DNA of 64,000 nt. Origin: Actinoplanes flavus. Lineage in GTDB: Bacteria > Actinomycetota > Actinomycetes > Mycobacteriales > Micromonosporaceae. This document shows positions 28,000 to 36,623 of this stretch, piece by piece. Position 1 is the stretch's first letter, and the number at the start of each line of letters is the position of its first letter. Below the pieces are notes generated by a model. It was not told the DNA's origin and made no database searches. It saw only the letters and a list, made by a program, of their open reading frames with translations. The position numbers and the translations under genes were made by a program. The stretch spans positions 62,001-126,000 of the forward strand of contig NZ_JAGFNS010000002.1 in NCBI RefSeq assembly GCF_017592555.1, in the 5' to 3' direction.

Positions 28000-28923
28000 T
28001 CAGCTGTGGGTGGCGTGCTCGTGGTCGGCGTGCCCGGCGAGTTCGAGCTGAAACGTGGAGTGCTCGACGTCGAAGTGCCCGGCCAGGCAGGTCTGCAGCC
28101 TGTCGAGCAGTTGCGGGGCGTGGCCGTCGTGGAAGCACGAGTCGTCGACGACGACGTGGGCGGTCAGTACCGGCAGGCCCGAGGTGACGGTGTAGACGTG
28201 CAGGTCGTGGACATCGACGATGTGGTCAAGCTCGGTGATGTGCTGACGGATCTTGTCGAGATCGACGTCGGCAGGCGCGGCCTCGAGCAGGATGTTGACG
28301 GCCTCCCGCAGCAACTTGACCGCCCGCGGGGCGATGATCAGGCCGATCAGGATCGAGACGATCGCGTCGGCGCGAGTGAAGCCGGTCATCGCGATGACTG
28401 CGGCGGCCACCAGCACCCCGACCGAGGTGACGGTGTCGGTGGCGACCTCGAGGAAGGCGCCACGCATGTTGAGGCTGGCCTCGCGGGCACGGTAGAGCAG
28501 GGCGACGCCGATCAGGTTCCCCACCAGGCCTATGACACCGAAGACCGCCATCCCACCCGGTTCGACCGGGGCGGGTTCGATCAGCCGGCGGATGCCTTCG
28601 ACGAAGATGTAGACGCCCATGCCGGCCAGTACGAGCCCGTTGATGGCGGCGGCGAGGATCTCGGCCCGTGCCCAGCCGAACGTGCGCCGCCCGGTCGCGG
28701 GGCGGGCGGCCAGTAGTGTCGCGCCGAGGGCCAGGGCGACCCCGCCCGCGTCGGCGAGCACGTGGCCGGCGTCGGCGAGCAGCGCGAGGCTGCCGGTGAT
28801 CACGGCGCCGACCACCTGGACCAGAAAGACCGTCACGGAGATTCCCAGTGCGGCGGTCAGTACACCGCGATGCCGCCCGGTGGCCGTGACCGTACCGCCG
28901 TGGTGACTGTGTCCGTGTCCCAT
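28000..28923 (-). CDS. CzcD/ZnT-type CDF cation exporter
   Basis: Protein of 307 residues from the ATG at 28923, preceded by GAGAGGGCAGG; longer starts add an implausible leader. It opens with the His-rich MGHGHSHHGG typical of Zn/Cd exporters. Six helices follow with the LLADAGHVLADAGGVALAL signature (His and Asp metal site) and a second ATDTVTSVGVL site. A C-terminal ferredoxin-like domain (HIVDVHDLHVYTVTSG) and a His-rich tail (HADHEHATHS) complete it. It would export Zn, Cd or Co by proton antiport. The stop lies only a few bases from the homopolymer block, so the C-terminal end depends on correct assembly there. Confidence 0.9.
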   Translation of the reverse strand: MGHGHSHHGGTVTATGRHRGVLTAALGISVTVFLVQVVGAVITGSLALLADAGHVLADAGGVALALGATLLAARPATGRRTFGWARAEILAAAINGLVLAGMGVYIFVEGIRRLIEPAPVEPGGMAVFGVIGLVGNLIGVALLYRAREASLNMRGAFLEVATDTVTSVGVLVAAAVIAMTGFTRADAIVSILIGLIIAPRAVKLLREAVNILLEAAPADVDLDKIRQHITELDHIVDVHDLHVYTVTSGLPVLTAHVVVDDSCFHDGHAPQLLDRLQTCLAGHFDVEHSTFQLELAGHADHEHATHS

Positions 28924-29048
28924 GACCTGCCCTCTCTCAACCCTGCCTGATGATGCGGGGCGCAGCCCCAACCCATGCTCATATGCGCACAACACTATGT
29001 GTCCGGGGCGATGATAGTTCAGCAATCCCTGTATTGAAAGGGCCGGGC

Positions 29049-31076
29049 CTACCGGTGTTCACGGTCCCGGGCGGCAAGGCCAGCGAGCATCGCGTTGTAG
29101 GCGGCGAGTTCGGCATCCTCCTGTCCCTGTGCTTCGGCCCGGTCGGCTACCCGGTCCCGGCGGCGGGCCTCGCGTTCGTCGGCGGTCATCCACTGCCGCA
29201 GCAGCGCGGCCAGCACGATCGCCATCGGCACCTCGCCGAACGACCAGGCCATGCCGCCGCCGAGCCGCAGATCCGCTAGCGGGCTCGGACCCCACGGCCG
29301 GTCCAGCGACGCGAACCATTCCGCAGCCAGGGGTGTGTTCGACAGCATTAGGGCCACGCCGAGGAACGCGTGCAGCACCATCGCCGCGAACACCAGCACC
29401 ATTCGCAGCGGGTACGGCGTGCGCCGTGGTGACGGGTCGACACCGATCACGGCGGAGAAGAACAGGTAGCCGGTGAGCAGGAAATGCCCGACCATCGCCA
29501 GGTGCGCGGCATGTGAGCGCAGCGCCAGCTCGTACAGACCGCTGAAGTACATGACGTACAGGCTGCCGGCATACAGCGCCAGCGCCACCAGCGGATGCGA
29601 CAGCAGCCCGAGCGCCCGGGAGTGCAGCAACGCCTGCAACCATTCACGCGGGCCCGGCCACGCTGGATCGCCGGCCGGGCGCAACGCCCGCAGGGCGAGG
29701 GTGACCGGCGCGGCGAGCACCAGCAGGATCGGCACGACCATGTTTAGGACCAGGTGCTGGCCCATGTGCACGCTGAACAGCACCGGCGCGTATCGGGCGA
29801 TACCGCTGCTCGTGGCCACGATCAGCAGCCCACAGCCGGCGAGCAGGACCACGATCCGGTGTACGGGCCACGCGTCACCCCGCCGCCGCAACCGTACGAC
29901 CCCCGCGAGATAGAGGCCGGTGGCCACCAGCGCCGCACTCAGATACAGCGGCTCGGGCAGCCAGTCGCCGGCCACCCGGGCGAAACTGATCGGCTCTGGC
30001 ATCGCAAAGCCGAGCAGCGCCTGCGCGGGCGTCTCGTCCGACTCGTCGCTGATCACCGCCGGGGGAGTGCGCGACAGTGCCGCCGCAGCGCCCATCGCGG
30101 CCGCGAACACCAGCACCTCACCAGCCGCGACCAGCGCGAACCGGCGCCGATCACCGGCCCGCAGCGCCGGTATCGCAGCCCGCCGCTGCATCCACCCCAG
30201 CACCGCCAGCGCCACCAGCAACTGCGCCTTGACCAGCGCGATCTGCCCGTACGGCGTACCCCACCACAGCCCGAGCTGCGGGATCCGCACCGCAGCCGAC
30301 ACCAGCCCCGACACCGCGACCGCCGCCAGACACCAGGTCGCGATCACCGAGAACCGGCGCACCGCCACCGCCAGCACGGTGCCCCTAGTCCGAGGCGTCA
30401 GTAGCAGCGCCAGCAGGCCACCGGCCCACACCACGACCGGCACCACATGCAGCACCAGCGCGGAGATCGCCACCTGATGATTGCCGCCCGCCGCCGCATG
30501 CCCGGTGAACAACGCGGGCACCAGCGCCCCGACCGCGATACACAGCGCTGTGACGGTTCCGCCGACCGACACCGTCACGAAACAGGTGACCCCGGCTGCC
30601 AGAGCCAGCAGCCCGGTCACGGCCATCGCCTGCCCCAGCGGCACCGACGTGACGAAGTTCGCCAGTGCCCGCGCCGACACGATCTGTGACACCGGCAGGC
30701 CCACGATGTCCGACAGCGTGAGGCACACCGTCGCGCCGCAGCACAACGACCACACCAGTGCCGACCAGCGCGCCACCCGGATCCTCCGGTACGCCACCGC
30801 CGACAACCGGCCCTCATTGCGCGGCGACAACACCGCGGCGGCCAGCAGCATGCCTATCGTCGTCACTGCCGCCAACTGTCCGCCAAGACGCGCGGCCGGA
30901 AGCAGCCACGCGGTCAGGCCGGGATCCGGCAGGCCGACGATCGGCTCCCCACCGGCGCCACCGCCGTACCGCAGCAGCAGCGCCAGTAATCCGAACGCCA
31001 CCATCACCGCCGCGGCCAGCAGTGCCGGGTGCCGCAGCACGACGGGAAACGAAGACTCTTTCCTGCCCAACATCAC
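29049..31076 (-). CDS. CopD-CtaG fusion, copper handling/oxidase assembly
   Basis: Protein of 675 residues with about fifteen membrane helices. The N-terminal half is CopD-like (about 100-330), with HVVPVVVWAGGLLALLL carrying the conserved His and Trp-Gly-Gly. The C-terminal half is a CtaG/caa3 domain (about 400-640), with HMGQHLVLNMVVPILLVLA and HFLLTGYLFFSAVIGVDPSP, which handles copper for cytochrome oxidase. This fusion is common in actinobacteria. The GTG start immediately abuts the BlaI-type palindrome (31076-31090) with no room for a Shine-Dalgarno, so the mRNA is probably leaderless and copper-controlled through BlaI. Confidence 0.9.
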   Translation of the reverse strand: MMLGRKESSFPVVLRHPALLAAAVMVAFGLLALLLRYGGGAGGEPIVGLPDPGLTAWLLPAARLGGQLAAVTTIGMLLAAAVLSPRNEGRLSAVAYRRIRVARWSALVWSLCCGATVCLTLSDIVGLPVSQIVSARALANFVTSVPLGQAMAVTGLLALAAGVTCFVTVSVGGTVTALCIAVGALVPALFTGHAAAGGNHQVAISALVLHVVPVVVWAGGLLALLLTPRTRGTVLAVAVRRFSVIATWCLAAVAVSGLVSAAVRIPQLGLWWGTPYGQIALVKAQLLVALAVLGWMQRRAAIPALRAGDRRRFALVAAGEVLVFAAAMGAAAALSRTPPAVISDESDETPAQALLGFAMPEPISFARVAGDWLPEPLYLSAALVATGLYLAGVVRLRRRGDAWPVHRIVVLLAGCGLLIVATSSGIARYAPVLFSVHMGQHLVLNMVVPILLVLAAPVTLALRALRPAGDPAWPGPREWLQALLHSRALGLLSHPLVALALYAGSLYVMYFSGLYELALRSHAAHLAMVGHFLLTGYLFFSAVIGVDPSPRRTPYPLRMVLVFAAMVLHAFLGVALMLSNTPLAAEWFASLDRPWGPSPLADLRLGGGMAWSFGEVPMAIVLAALLRQWMTADEREARRRDRVADRAEAQGQEDAELAAYNAMLAGLAARDREHR

Positions 31077-31090
31077 CTATGAAGCTTAGG
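31076..31090 (-). promoter_or_regulatory. BlaI-type operator 1 (imperfect)
   Basis: Read on the minus strand it is CCTAAGCTTCATAGG, one mismatch from a full palindrome. TAAGCT inside it is spaced like a -10 from the GTG of the CopD-CtaG gene, which begins at the operator's final G. Confidence 0.65.
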
Positions 31091-31136
31091 AGATGGGTGG
31101 TCGGTGACCTGCCGCCGGTGCCGGTGCCCGCCGCGG

Positions 31137-31865
31137 CTACGGCTGAGCGGGTCCGCGTCGCCGCCGCGCCACCAGCAGGCCCGCCGCGGCCAGCACCGCA
31201 AGAACCACGACGGCCACGATGATCCACACGCCGGAGCCGGACTCCTCGGCCGCCTCGTCCGGCTGTGCTGTCGCCGTGGCTACCGGTGCCGCGGACGGTG
31301 ACTGCGGCACCGCCGACGGCTCCGGGGCGGCGCTGCTGACGACCGGGCTGGGGCTGGCGGCGCCCGGGGCGGCGGCTTTGACCTTCAGTACGGGCGCCGG
31401 GTTGTCGGGTTCGGGCTGCCCCTCCTCCGGAACCTCGATCCAGCGCGAGACCTTACCGCCGCTGTAGGTCTCCACGGTCTTGAACACCAGCGTCGTGCTG
31501 TCGACGGGCAGCTGTGCGACCAGGATCGAGAACTCGGCGTCCTCGCCCGGATCGAGGGCAGGCCCGGCAACCGTCACGTCGTTCGCGCCGGGGCTCAGCT
31601 TCCACTCCTTGGGTGCCTTTTTCAGCCGGACGTCGGCGGGACCGATGCCCTCGGGCAGCACAACGCGCTCGGAGATGATGCCCTCGGTGGACGACTCCGC
31701 CTCGCCGACGAACGTCAGCGTCACATCACGGGCGCCGGCTTGAGGCTTGTCTGCCTCGACCTCCACGTGTGCCCATCCCGGCGCGGCGATGGCAGCCGAC
31801 GCGAGCGCTCCGGCCAGGGCGGCGACCAGTATGCGCCGGGCCGTGCCGATTCCGATGGCATCCAC
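31137..31865 (-). CDS. YcnI/DUF1775 copper-binding protein
   Basis: Protein of 242 residues from the GTG at 31865, which has AAGGAG 9 nt upstream; the longer frame to 32006 adds about 47 residues of non-homologous leader. A signal peptide (ILVAALAGALASAAIAAPGWA) ends just before His-Val-Glu, so the mature protein starts with the histidine that binds Cu(II) in YcnI. The beta-sandwich contains the KEWKLSP tryptophan segment. A Pro/Ala/Ser-rich spacer leads to a C-terminal membrane helix and RRRR anchor. It sits between two copper genes and downstream of a BlaI-type operator. Confidence 0.88.
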   Translation of the reverse strand: MDAIGIGTARRILVAALAGALASAAIAAPGWAHVEVEADKPQAGARDVTLTFVGEAESSTEGIISERVVLPEGIGPADVRLKKAPKEWKLSPGANDVTVAGPALDPGEDAEFSILVAQLPVDSTTLVFKTVETYSGGKVSRWIEVPEEGQPEPDNPAPVLKVKAAAPGAASPSPVVSSAAPEPSAVPQSPSAAPVATATAQPDEAAEESGSGVWIIVAVVVLAVLAAAGLLVARRRRGPAQP

Positions 31866-32005
31866 GCGCCGGTCTCCTTCAGTTCGTGAAGCGGCAGCAC
31901 CCGGCGCGATTACGGCGGGTTCAGCCTGGATAGTCGCCGGCGGCGGATTGGTTCCCGCCGTGTCGGGCCGGTGTCCCTGCCGGGTCAAACTCATGAGCAC
32001 GATCA

Positions 32006-32020
32006 CCTAAGCAGCTTAGG
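32006..32020 (-). promoter_or_regulatory. BlaI-type operator 2
   Basis: CCTAAGCTGCTTAGG on the minus strand, arms of 7 bp around one central base, directly followed by GTGATC exactly as at 39117-39131. It lies about 140 bp before the YcnI start and presumably controls it. Confidence 0.75.
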
Positions 32021-32074
32021 ATTTCGGTGGGTGAGGCTCAACTCGCGACACACGCTCACCCTGTCGTGGCCAGG

Positions 32075-33745
32075 TCAGCGAACCTGCACGGTCGTGGTCA
32101 CGGTGGCCTGGTCGATGTCGGAGGTGCGTACCGTCAACGTCAGCGTCCACTGCCCGGGGATTGGGAACGCGACGTTGCCCAGACCCTGGTTGCCGAGCAG
32201 CGGCCCGACCGGGTTGTCCATGGGTTCGATGCCGGCGGCGGGCAGTGCGGCGGTCAGTTTCCACTCGGCGACGTCGAGGGGTTTGCCTTCCGGGGTGTAG
32301 GCGAAGCCGTGGAAGGTGTTGTACTCGCCGACCTGCGCCGGGAAGATCTCGAACTGTACCGCGTACAGGTTGCTGTTGAGCGTGGTGACGAACCCTTTCG
32401 CCGTCGCCGTAGCAGCGGCCTCCACCCCGGCGCTGCGCGCCGGCGTGGCCTGGGTCAACAGCGAGCTGGCCGCCAGGATCAGCGCGGCGATACCGGCCTC
32501 GGCCGTCATCGTGAACCGCAGCGCCCGTGCCGAGTCACCGGCACGCCGACGGACCAGCCTGCGGGCGTACGCGGCGGCGGCCAGCACCGCGACGACGAGA
32601 CCGACCTTGACCAGCAACAGCCTCCCGTAGACGGTGCCGGTCAGCTGGCCGAGCGCTCCGGTCTGGACCAGCGCCTGCACGACGCCCGTGGCGACCAGCC
32701 AGTAGACCGCGACGGCCGCCCACCGCGACCAGACCGGCAGGATCAGCCGCAGCTGCCGGGCGTGCGCGCGGGGCACCACGAACGCGAGCAACGCGACCAG
32801 GCCGCCGACCCAGACCGACATCCCGGCCAGGTGCACGACGTCGGCGGAGGCCATCACCGCCGGCACGGCCGAGGCCATCGGATGCCCGGCCAGCGGCCAC
32901 GTCACCAGCGCCACCAGCCCGACCACCGCCAGGCCGACCCGGGCCGCACGCGAGCGGCGGGCCCGCACCAGGTAGGCCACCACGGCGCAGGCGGCCACGA
33001 TCAGGCCCAGCCGGGCGAGCAGCGCCAGCCCGTACCCGCTGACCATCGTTTGCCGCAGTTCAGTGCCGGACACATCGAAGACACCAGCGCCGGAGACGTA
33101 CGGGACCTGCAACCACAACGACGCCACGGTGCCGGCCGCCAGCACCCCGCCACCGACTGACGCCAGCAGCAGCGGCCCGCGCCACGACCACCGGCGCGGC
33201 CGGAACACCAGCAGCACCAGCAACGGCCCGACCGTCAGCGTCAACCCGGCGTAGCCGGCGTACTTCGCGACCGCGACGGCGGCCTGCACACCCGGGCGGG
33301 TCTCCACCTCGCCGATCCCGGCCGTGGTGGCCGACGGGGCACCGACGGAGAACGTGAACGCGCCCGCGATGGCGTGGTTGTCGGCCGAGATGATCCGGTA
33401 GCTGACCACATAGGTCCCCAGCGGCCGGGCCGGGTCGCGCAACGTGACGGTCAGCCGCTGACCGTCGGTGACCGGATCGCCGGCGTTGATCCGCTTGCCG
33501 TCGGGCGCGATCACCTGGGTGCGGCCGGCGATCACCCGGACCGGCTCGTTGAAGGCCAGCTGCACCGTGCGCGGCGCCTGCGACACCACCGATCCCTGGG
33601 CGGGGCTGGTCGCCGTGATCACCGCATGAGCCTGCGCGGGGGTAGCGGGCCCCAACAGGACGGCCAGCGCCCCGACAATCGCCGCAGCACCGACCACGAA
33701 CCGCCGCCGCGGCCGCCCGGCCCGTACAGCGGTCGCAGAGGTCAT
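32075..33745 (-). CDS. CopC-CopD fusion with YtkA-like tail (copy 1)
   Basis: Protein of 556 residues. The signal peptide ends at AQA, leaving mature His-Ala-Val. The CopC domain (about 40-140) has that N-terminal His plus SADNHAIAGAFTFSV, whose Asp and His complete the Cu(II) site. The CopD domain (about 165-420) has eight helices and HLAGMSVWVGGLVALLAF. The C-terminal exported domain (about 440-556) resembles YtkA/FixH-like copper-binding folds. It would bring copper to or across the membrane, helping resistance or cuproenzyme supply. The ATG overlaps the stop of the DUF305 gene by 4 nt, the last step of a DUF3105-DUF305-CopCD operon. Confidence 0.9.
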   Translation of the reverse strand: MTSATAVRAGRPRRRFVVGAAAIVGALAVLLGPATPAQAHAVITATSPAQGSVVSQAPRTVQLAFNEPVRVIAGRTQVIAPDGKRINAGDPVTDGQRLTVTLRDPARPLGTYVVSYRIISADNHAIAGAFTFSVGAPSATTAGIGEVETRPGVQAAVAVAKYAGYAGLTLTVGPLLVLLVFRPRRWSWRGPLLLASVGGGVLAAGTVASLWLQVPYVSGAGVFDVSGTELRQTMVSGYGLALLARLGLIVAACAVVAYLVRARRSRAARVGLAVVGLVALVTWPLAGHPMASAVPAVMASADVVHLAGMSVWVGGLVALLAFVVPRAHARQLRLILPVWSRWAAVAVYWLVATGVVQALVQTGALGQLTGTVYGRLLLVKVGLVVAVLAAAAYARRLVRRRAGDSARALRFTMTAEAGIAALILAASSLLTQATPARSAGVEAAATATAKGFVTTLNSNLYAVQFEIFPAQVGEYNTFHGFAYTPEGKPLDVAEWKLTAALPAAGIEPMDNPVGPLLGNQGLGNVAFPIPGQWTLTLTVRTSDIDQATVTTTVQVR

Positions 33746-34401
33746 GGAGTTTCCACCAGGTCGGCCTTGATCTGTTCGAGCGCGGTGATCTCGCTCTGCT
33801 GGCCGCGTTTCATCGACGTGGCCAGGTCGCGGACCAGAGGGTCGGGGCCGCGGGCGAGAACCGCGTCGACCATCTGGATACCGCCGTTGTGGTGGCGCAC
33901 CATCAGGTCGACGAACGAGCTGTCGAATGCGGCACCCTGTTGCTGCCGCAGCGCGTCCAGCTCCTGCGGTGTGGCCATGCCCGGCATCGCTGCCCGGTCG
34001 CCGTCAGGGGCGGGTTCGGCGGTCATGTCTTCGTGGTTCATGCCGGTGTCGTCGTTCATCCAGGCCATCGGCGCTGCGGTGGAGGTGGGGGAGAGGTTCC
34101 ACGTGTCGAGCCAGGCCCGCATCATGCCGATCTGCGCCTGCTGGGTCAGGCCCATGTCCAGCGCCAGGGTCCGCAGGTCCTCGCGGCCGCTGCGCTGCAC
34201 CGCGAGCATCGACATCTCGACGGCCTGCGCGTGGTGGGTGGCCATGTCCCGAGCGAAGCCCGCCTCGGCGGAGTCGTCGCCGGGATCCCCGGCGTTGCCG
34301 GCCAGGAACCCGGCCCCGGCCGCGGACATCAGGAGCAGGACCAGCAGACCGGCAAGGACGGCACGCCGCGGCGACCGGACGGTGCCGTCGTCGGCGGTCA
34401 C
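33742..34401 (-). CDS. DUF305 secreted/anchored protein (copy B)
   Basis: Protein of 219 residues. An N-terminal helix (VLAGLLVLLLMSAAGAGFLAG) precedes the DUF305 domain, with FARDMATHHAQAVEMSMLAV and LMVRHHNGGIQMVDAVLA holding the paired His and Met of the family. A Met/Asp-rich segment (MNDDTGMNHEDM) in the middle could bind extra metal. It overlaps genes at both ends by 4 nt, so it is made together with DUF3105 and CopC-CopD proteins. Confidence 0.9.
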   Translation of the reverse strand: MTADDGTVRSPRRAVLAGLLVLLLMSAAGAGFLAGNAGDPGDDSAEAGFARDMATHHAQAVEMSMLAVQRSGREDLRTLALDMGLTQQAQIGMMRAWLDTWNLSPTSTAAPMAWMNDDTGMNHEDMTAEPAPDGDRAAMPGMATPQELDALRQQQGAAFDSSFVDLMVRHHNGGIQMVDAVLARGPDPLVRDLATSMKRGQQSEITALEQIKADLVETP

Positions 34402-35042
34402 TGTTGCCCGCCCTGCTGCGGGGTGGTGCCGGTGGCGGTGTTCCCGCCGGAACAGGGCGCCCCCTGCTCAGGGCCGGCCTTGACCCTCGCCGCGGAGATG
34501 AACGTGTCGATGCGCGCGTCGTCGGCGGAGTCGACGGCCAGCTGGTAGCCCCAGGCCTGCACGGTGACGTTGCTGGTCAGCTGGTCGTGCGGGCTCATCA
34601 GCGTGTAGTCGCGGCCCTGAACCCGGTCGGCGAGCTTCCTGACCTGCCCGGCGTCGAGGCCGGGCCGGTAGGTGACCCACACCGCCCCGTGCTCGAGGCT
34701 GTGGGTGGCGTGTTCGGTCGCGATCGGCGCGTCGTAGACGGTTCCCGAACAGTTCTGCCAGGCGCCGTTGTGATCGCCGCCTACCGACGGCGTCACCTCG
34801 TACGGCAGGCTGCCGGGTTTGTGTTGCTGGGTGAGCCAAGCGGGCTTCTGCGCCACGTAGTCGGTGATCCCGTCGATCGCGGCGAGCTTGTCGGTCCACG
34901 GCCGGTCGGCGAGCGAGGATGCGTAGACGCCATAGCCGATGATGCCCGCCGTGAACGTCCCTACGACGGCGAAGGCGGCGATCGTCGCCCATGGGCGGGG
35001 CCGGCCCACGGACAGCGGCCGGGCGGCTCGTTTGCGTGCCAT
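34398..35042 (-). CDS. DUF3105 exported protein
   Basis: Protein of 214 residues from the ATG at 35042, whose first base is shared with the stop of the upstream small gene. A membrane helix (ATIAAFAVVGTFTAGIIGYG) is followed by the DUF3105 domain. Its typical THSLEHGAVWVTYRP, GDHNGAWQNC and a second Cys near the end (GAPCSGG) suggest a disulfide-stabilised extracytoplasmic domain. DUF3105 often travels with DUF305 in actinobacterial copper loci; the molecular role is unknown. The longer frame to 35159 lacks start signals. Confidence 0.88.
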   Translation of the reverse strand: MARKRAARPLSVGRPRPWATIAAFAVVGTFTAGIIGYGVYASSLADRPWTDKLAAIDGITDYVAQKPAWLTQQHKPGSLPYEVTPSVGGDHNGAWQNCSGTVYDAPIATEHATHSLEHGAVWVTYRPGLDAGQVRKLADRVQGRDYTLMSPHDQLTSNVTVQAWGYQLAVDSADDARIDTFISAARVKAGPEQGAPCSGGNTATGTTPQQGGQQ

Positions 35043-35215
35043 CACTGTGCTCCTCGTATCGCAGGGGACGGGGTCGCTGGGCGTCGCCGCCGTGAGATGA
35101 GGACCGCGGCCGCGGCGACGACCAGCAACGCCACACCGATCGGGGCCGTCCACCACCACCCATACGGCGGAAATTCCGCCAGCAGAACCAGGCCCGCGAG
35201 CACCGCGGCTACCAC
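35042..35215 (-). CDS. Small one-helix membrane protein
   Basis: About 57 residues from a GTG at 35215, with GGAGG about 11 nt upstream; a TTG at 35272 would put the start inside the operator. It has two hydrophobic runs (AAVLAGLVLLAEFPP and APIGVALLVVAAAAVLI) and an Arg-rich tail. The stop overlaps the DUF3105 start, so it is the first gene of the operon under BlaI-type operator 3. The family is not recognised. Confidence 0.6.
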   Translation of the reverse strand: MVAAVLAGLVLLAEFPPYGWWWTAPIGVALLVVAAAAVLISRRRRPATPSPAIRGAQ

Positions 35216-35263
35216 CGGCTGTGGCGCCTCCGCTGCTGCGCAGTTGCTGGCCGCCGCACTGTA

Positions 35264-35278
35264 CCTAAGCAACTTAGG
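35264..35278. promoter_or_regulatory. BlaI-type operator 3, between divergent units
   Basis: CCTAAGCAACTTAGG lies between the leftward DUF3105-DUF305-CopCD operon and the rightward BlaI-M56-CopCD operon, so one bound repressor could control both. On the minus strand its TAAGTT could serve as a -10. Confidence 0.75.
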
Positions 35279-35343
35279 AGATTAAGTGTTGGGGCCCGAG
35301 GGCGGTACTCTCTGCCGAGGCCGCGACACGAAAAGGGGTGTGC

Positions 35344-35715
35344 ATGCGAGGGTTCGGCGACCTGGAGTCGGCGATCATGCAGGCGTTGTGGGACCAGGAT
35401 GGGCCGACCAGCGTCCGCCAGGTGTGGTCGGTGCTGCAGCCGGACCGTCCGCTGGCCTACAACACGGTGCTGACCGTGGTCGACAACCTGTACAAGAAGG
35501 GCTGGCTGCACCGCGAACGCGACGGTCGCGCCTTCCGGTACTGGCCGAAGGCCACCCGCGCTGACTACGGCGTCCAGCTGATGCGCGACGCGATGGCCGA
35601 GAGCGGCGACCCGGCCGGCTCGCTGGTGAACTTCGTCCGCCAGCTCGACGACCAGCAGAGCGCCGCACTGCGCGAAGCCCTGCAAACATACGAGGCCGGC
35701 GAGAACCCTTCATGA
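35344..35715 (+). CDS. BlaI/MecI/CopY-family repressor
   Basis: Protein of 123 residues. The winged helix LESAIMQALWDQDGPTSVRQV, then YNTVLTVVDNLYKKGWLHRE, is typical of BlaI/CopY, and a C-terminal dimer helix follows. AGGGG lies 5 nt before ATG 35344. The next gene is an M56 metalloprotease, the usual partner that inactivates BlaI on signal. With copper genes on both sides and four similar palindromes in the island, it is the probable master repressor here, including of itself. Whether the signal is copper or cell-wall stress is not shown by sequence. Confidence 0.9.
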   Translation: MRGFGDLESAIMQALWDQDGPTSVRQVWSVLQPDRPLAYNTVLTVVDNLYKKGWLHRERDGRAFRYWPKATRADYGVQLMRDAMAESGDPAGSLVNFVRQLDDQQSAALREALQTYEAGENPS

Positions 35716-36623
35716 TCTCGATCCTGCTGCTGACGGTCGCCGCGACGGTGCTCACCGCCGCAGCACACTGGCTGCCCGCAGCCAGTTGGGTGTACCGGGC
35801 CCCGCGGCTCGGGATCGCCGCCTGGTACGCGGCACTGATCACCGGCGCCGCGGCGATCGGCTGTGCGGTCGCCGAGGTTCTGTGGCCCTGGCAGGCGGCG
35901 GGCGAGCACGGCCCCCTAGTGTGGCTGATGGTCCGGCTGCTGGCCGCCGGCGCGGTTGCCGTGACCGCGCTGGTGCTGCTGCGCACCGCTCGTGCGGCCC
36001 GCACGATCGTGGACTCCCGGCGCCGGCACCGTGATCTGGTACGCCTGACTGGACGGCGCCGCCCCGACCTCGATGTCACGGTGATCGAGCATCCGCAACC
36101 GGCGGCCTACGTCGCCGGCCCGTCGTGCACGGTAATCACCAGCGGAGCGCTGGATTGCCTCGACGGCCGGGAGGTCGCCGCGGTACTGGCCCACGAACGC
36201 GCCCACGGCGCCGGCCGCCACCAACTGCTGCTCGACATGCTTCAGATCGCCGCCCTGGTGTTGCCGCGCTCCCGTGTCGTCGCCACTGCGCGCGAACAGG
36301 TGGGCAGGCTGGTGGAGATCCGCGCCGACGAGGTCGCCACCCGCCGGCATGCTCCGCTGAGCCTGGCCCGGGCCTTGGTCGCCATGACCACCACCGCGCC
36401 GGGTGGAGGCCCCACGGCACCGGCCGGCGTGACAGCCGCGACCGGCGGGCACACCGCCGAACGGATGCACCGGCTGATGCGCCCCCCACCGCCGCTGCCC
36501 ACCTTCGCGAGCGCCGTCCTGCTGTCGGCGGTGATCGCTTTGCCCGTGCTGCCACCGACGCTCGCGGCGGCCTGCCGGTGGTGGCCGATCCTGGCCTCCT
36601 GCCTGTGGGATCTGTGGCCGTGA
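35712..36623 (+). CDS. M56/BlaR1-like membrane metalloprotease
   Basis: Protein of 303 residues with about four helices and a cytoplasmic-side protease domain carrying HERAH (the HExxH zinc motif) in VLAHERAHGAGRHQLLLD and a later EIRADEVA supplying the third ligand. It lacks the C-terminal penicillin-binding sensor domain of true BlaR1, as do most actinobacterial homologues. It overlaps BlaI by 4 nt upstream and the CopC-CopD gene downstream. It probably cleaves or otherwise relieves BlaI in response to an envelope or metal signal. Confidence 0.88.
   Translation: MISILLLTVAATVLTAAAHWLPAASWVYRAPRLGIAAWYAALITGAAAIGCAVAEVLWPWQAAGEHGPLVWLMVRLLAAGAVAVTALVLLRTARAARTIVDSRRRHRDLVRLTGRRRPDLDVTVIEHPQPAAYVAGPSCTVITSGALDCLDGREVAAVLAHERAHGAGRHQLLLDMLQIAALVLPRSRVVATAREQVGRLVEIRADEVATRRHAPLSLARALVAMTTTAPGGGPTAPAGVTAATGGHTAERMHRLMRPPPPLPTFASAVLLSAVIALPVLPPTLAAACRWWPILASCLWDLWP

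Noticed and set aside
36125..36619. Upstream extension of the CopC-CopD ORF
   Set aside because: It overlaps the M56 gene, which has the HExxH motif; the signal peptide starts at the GTG 36620.
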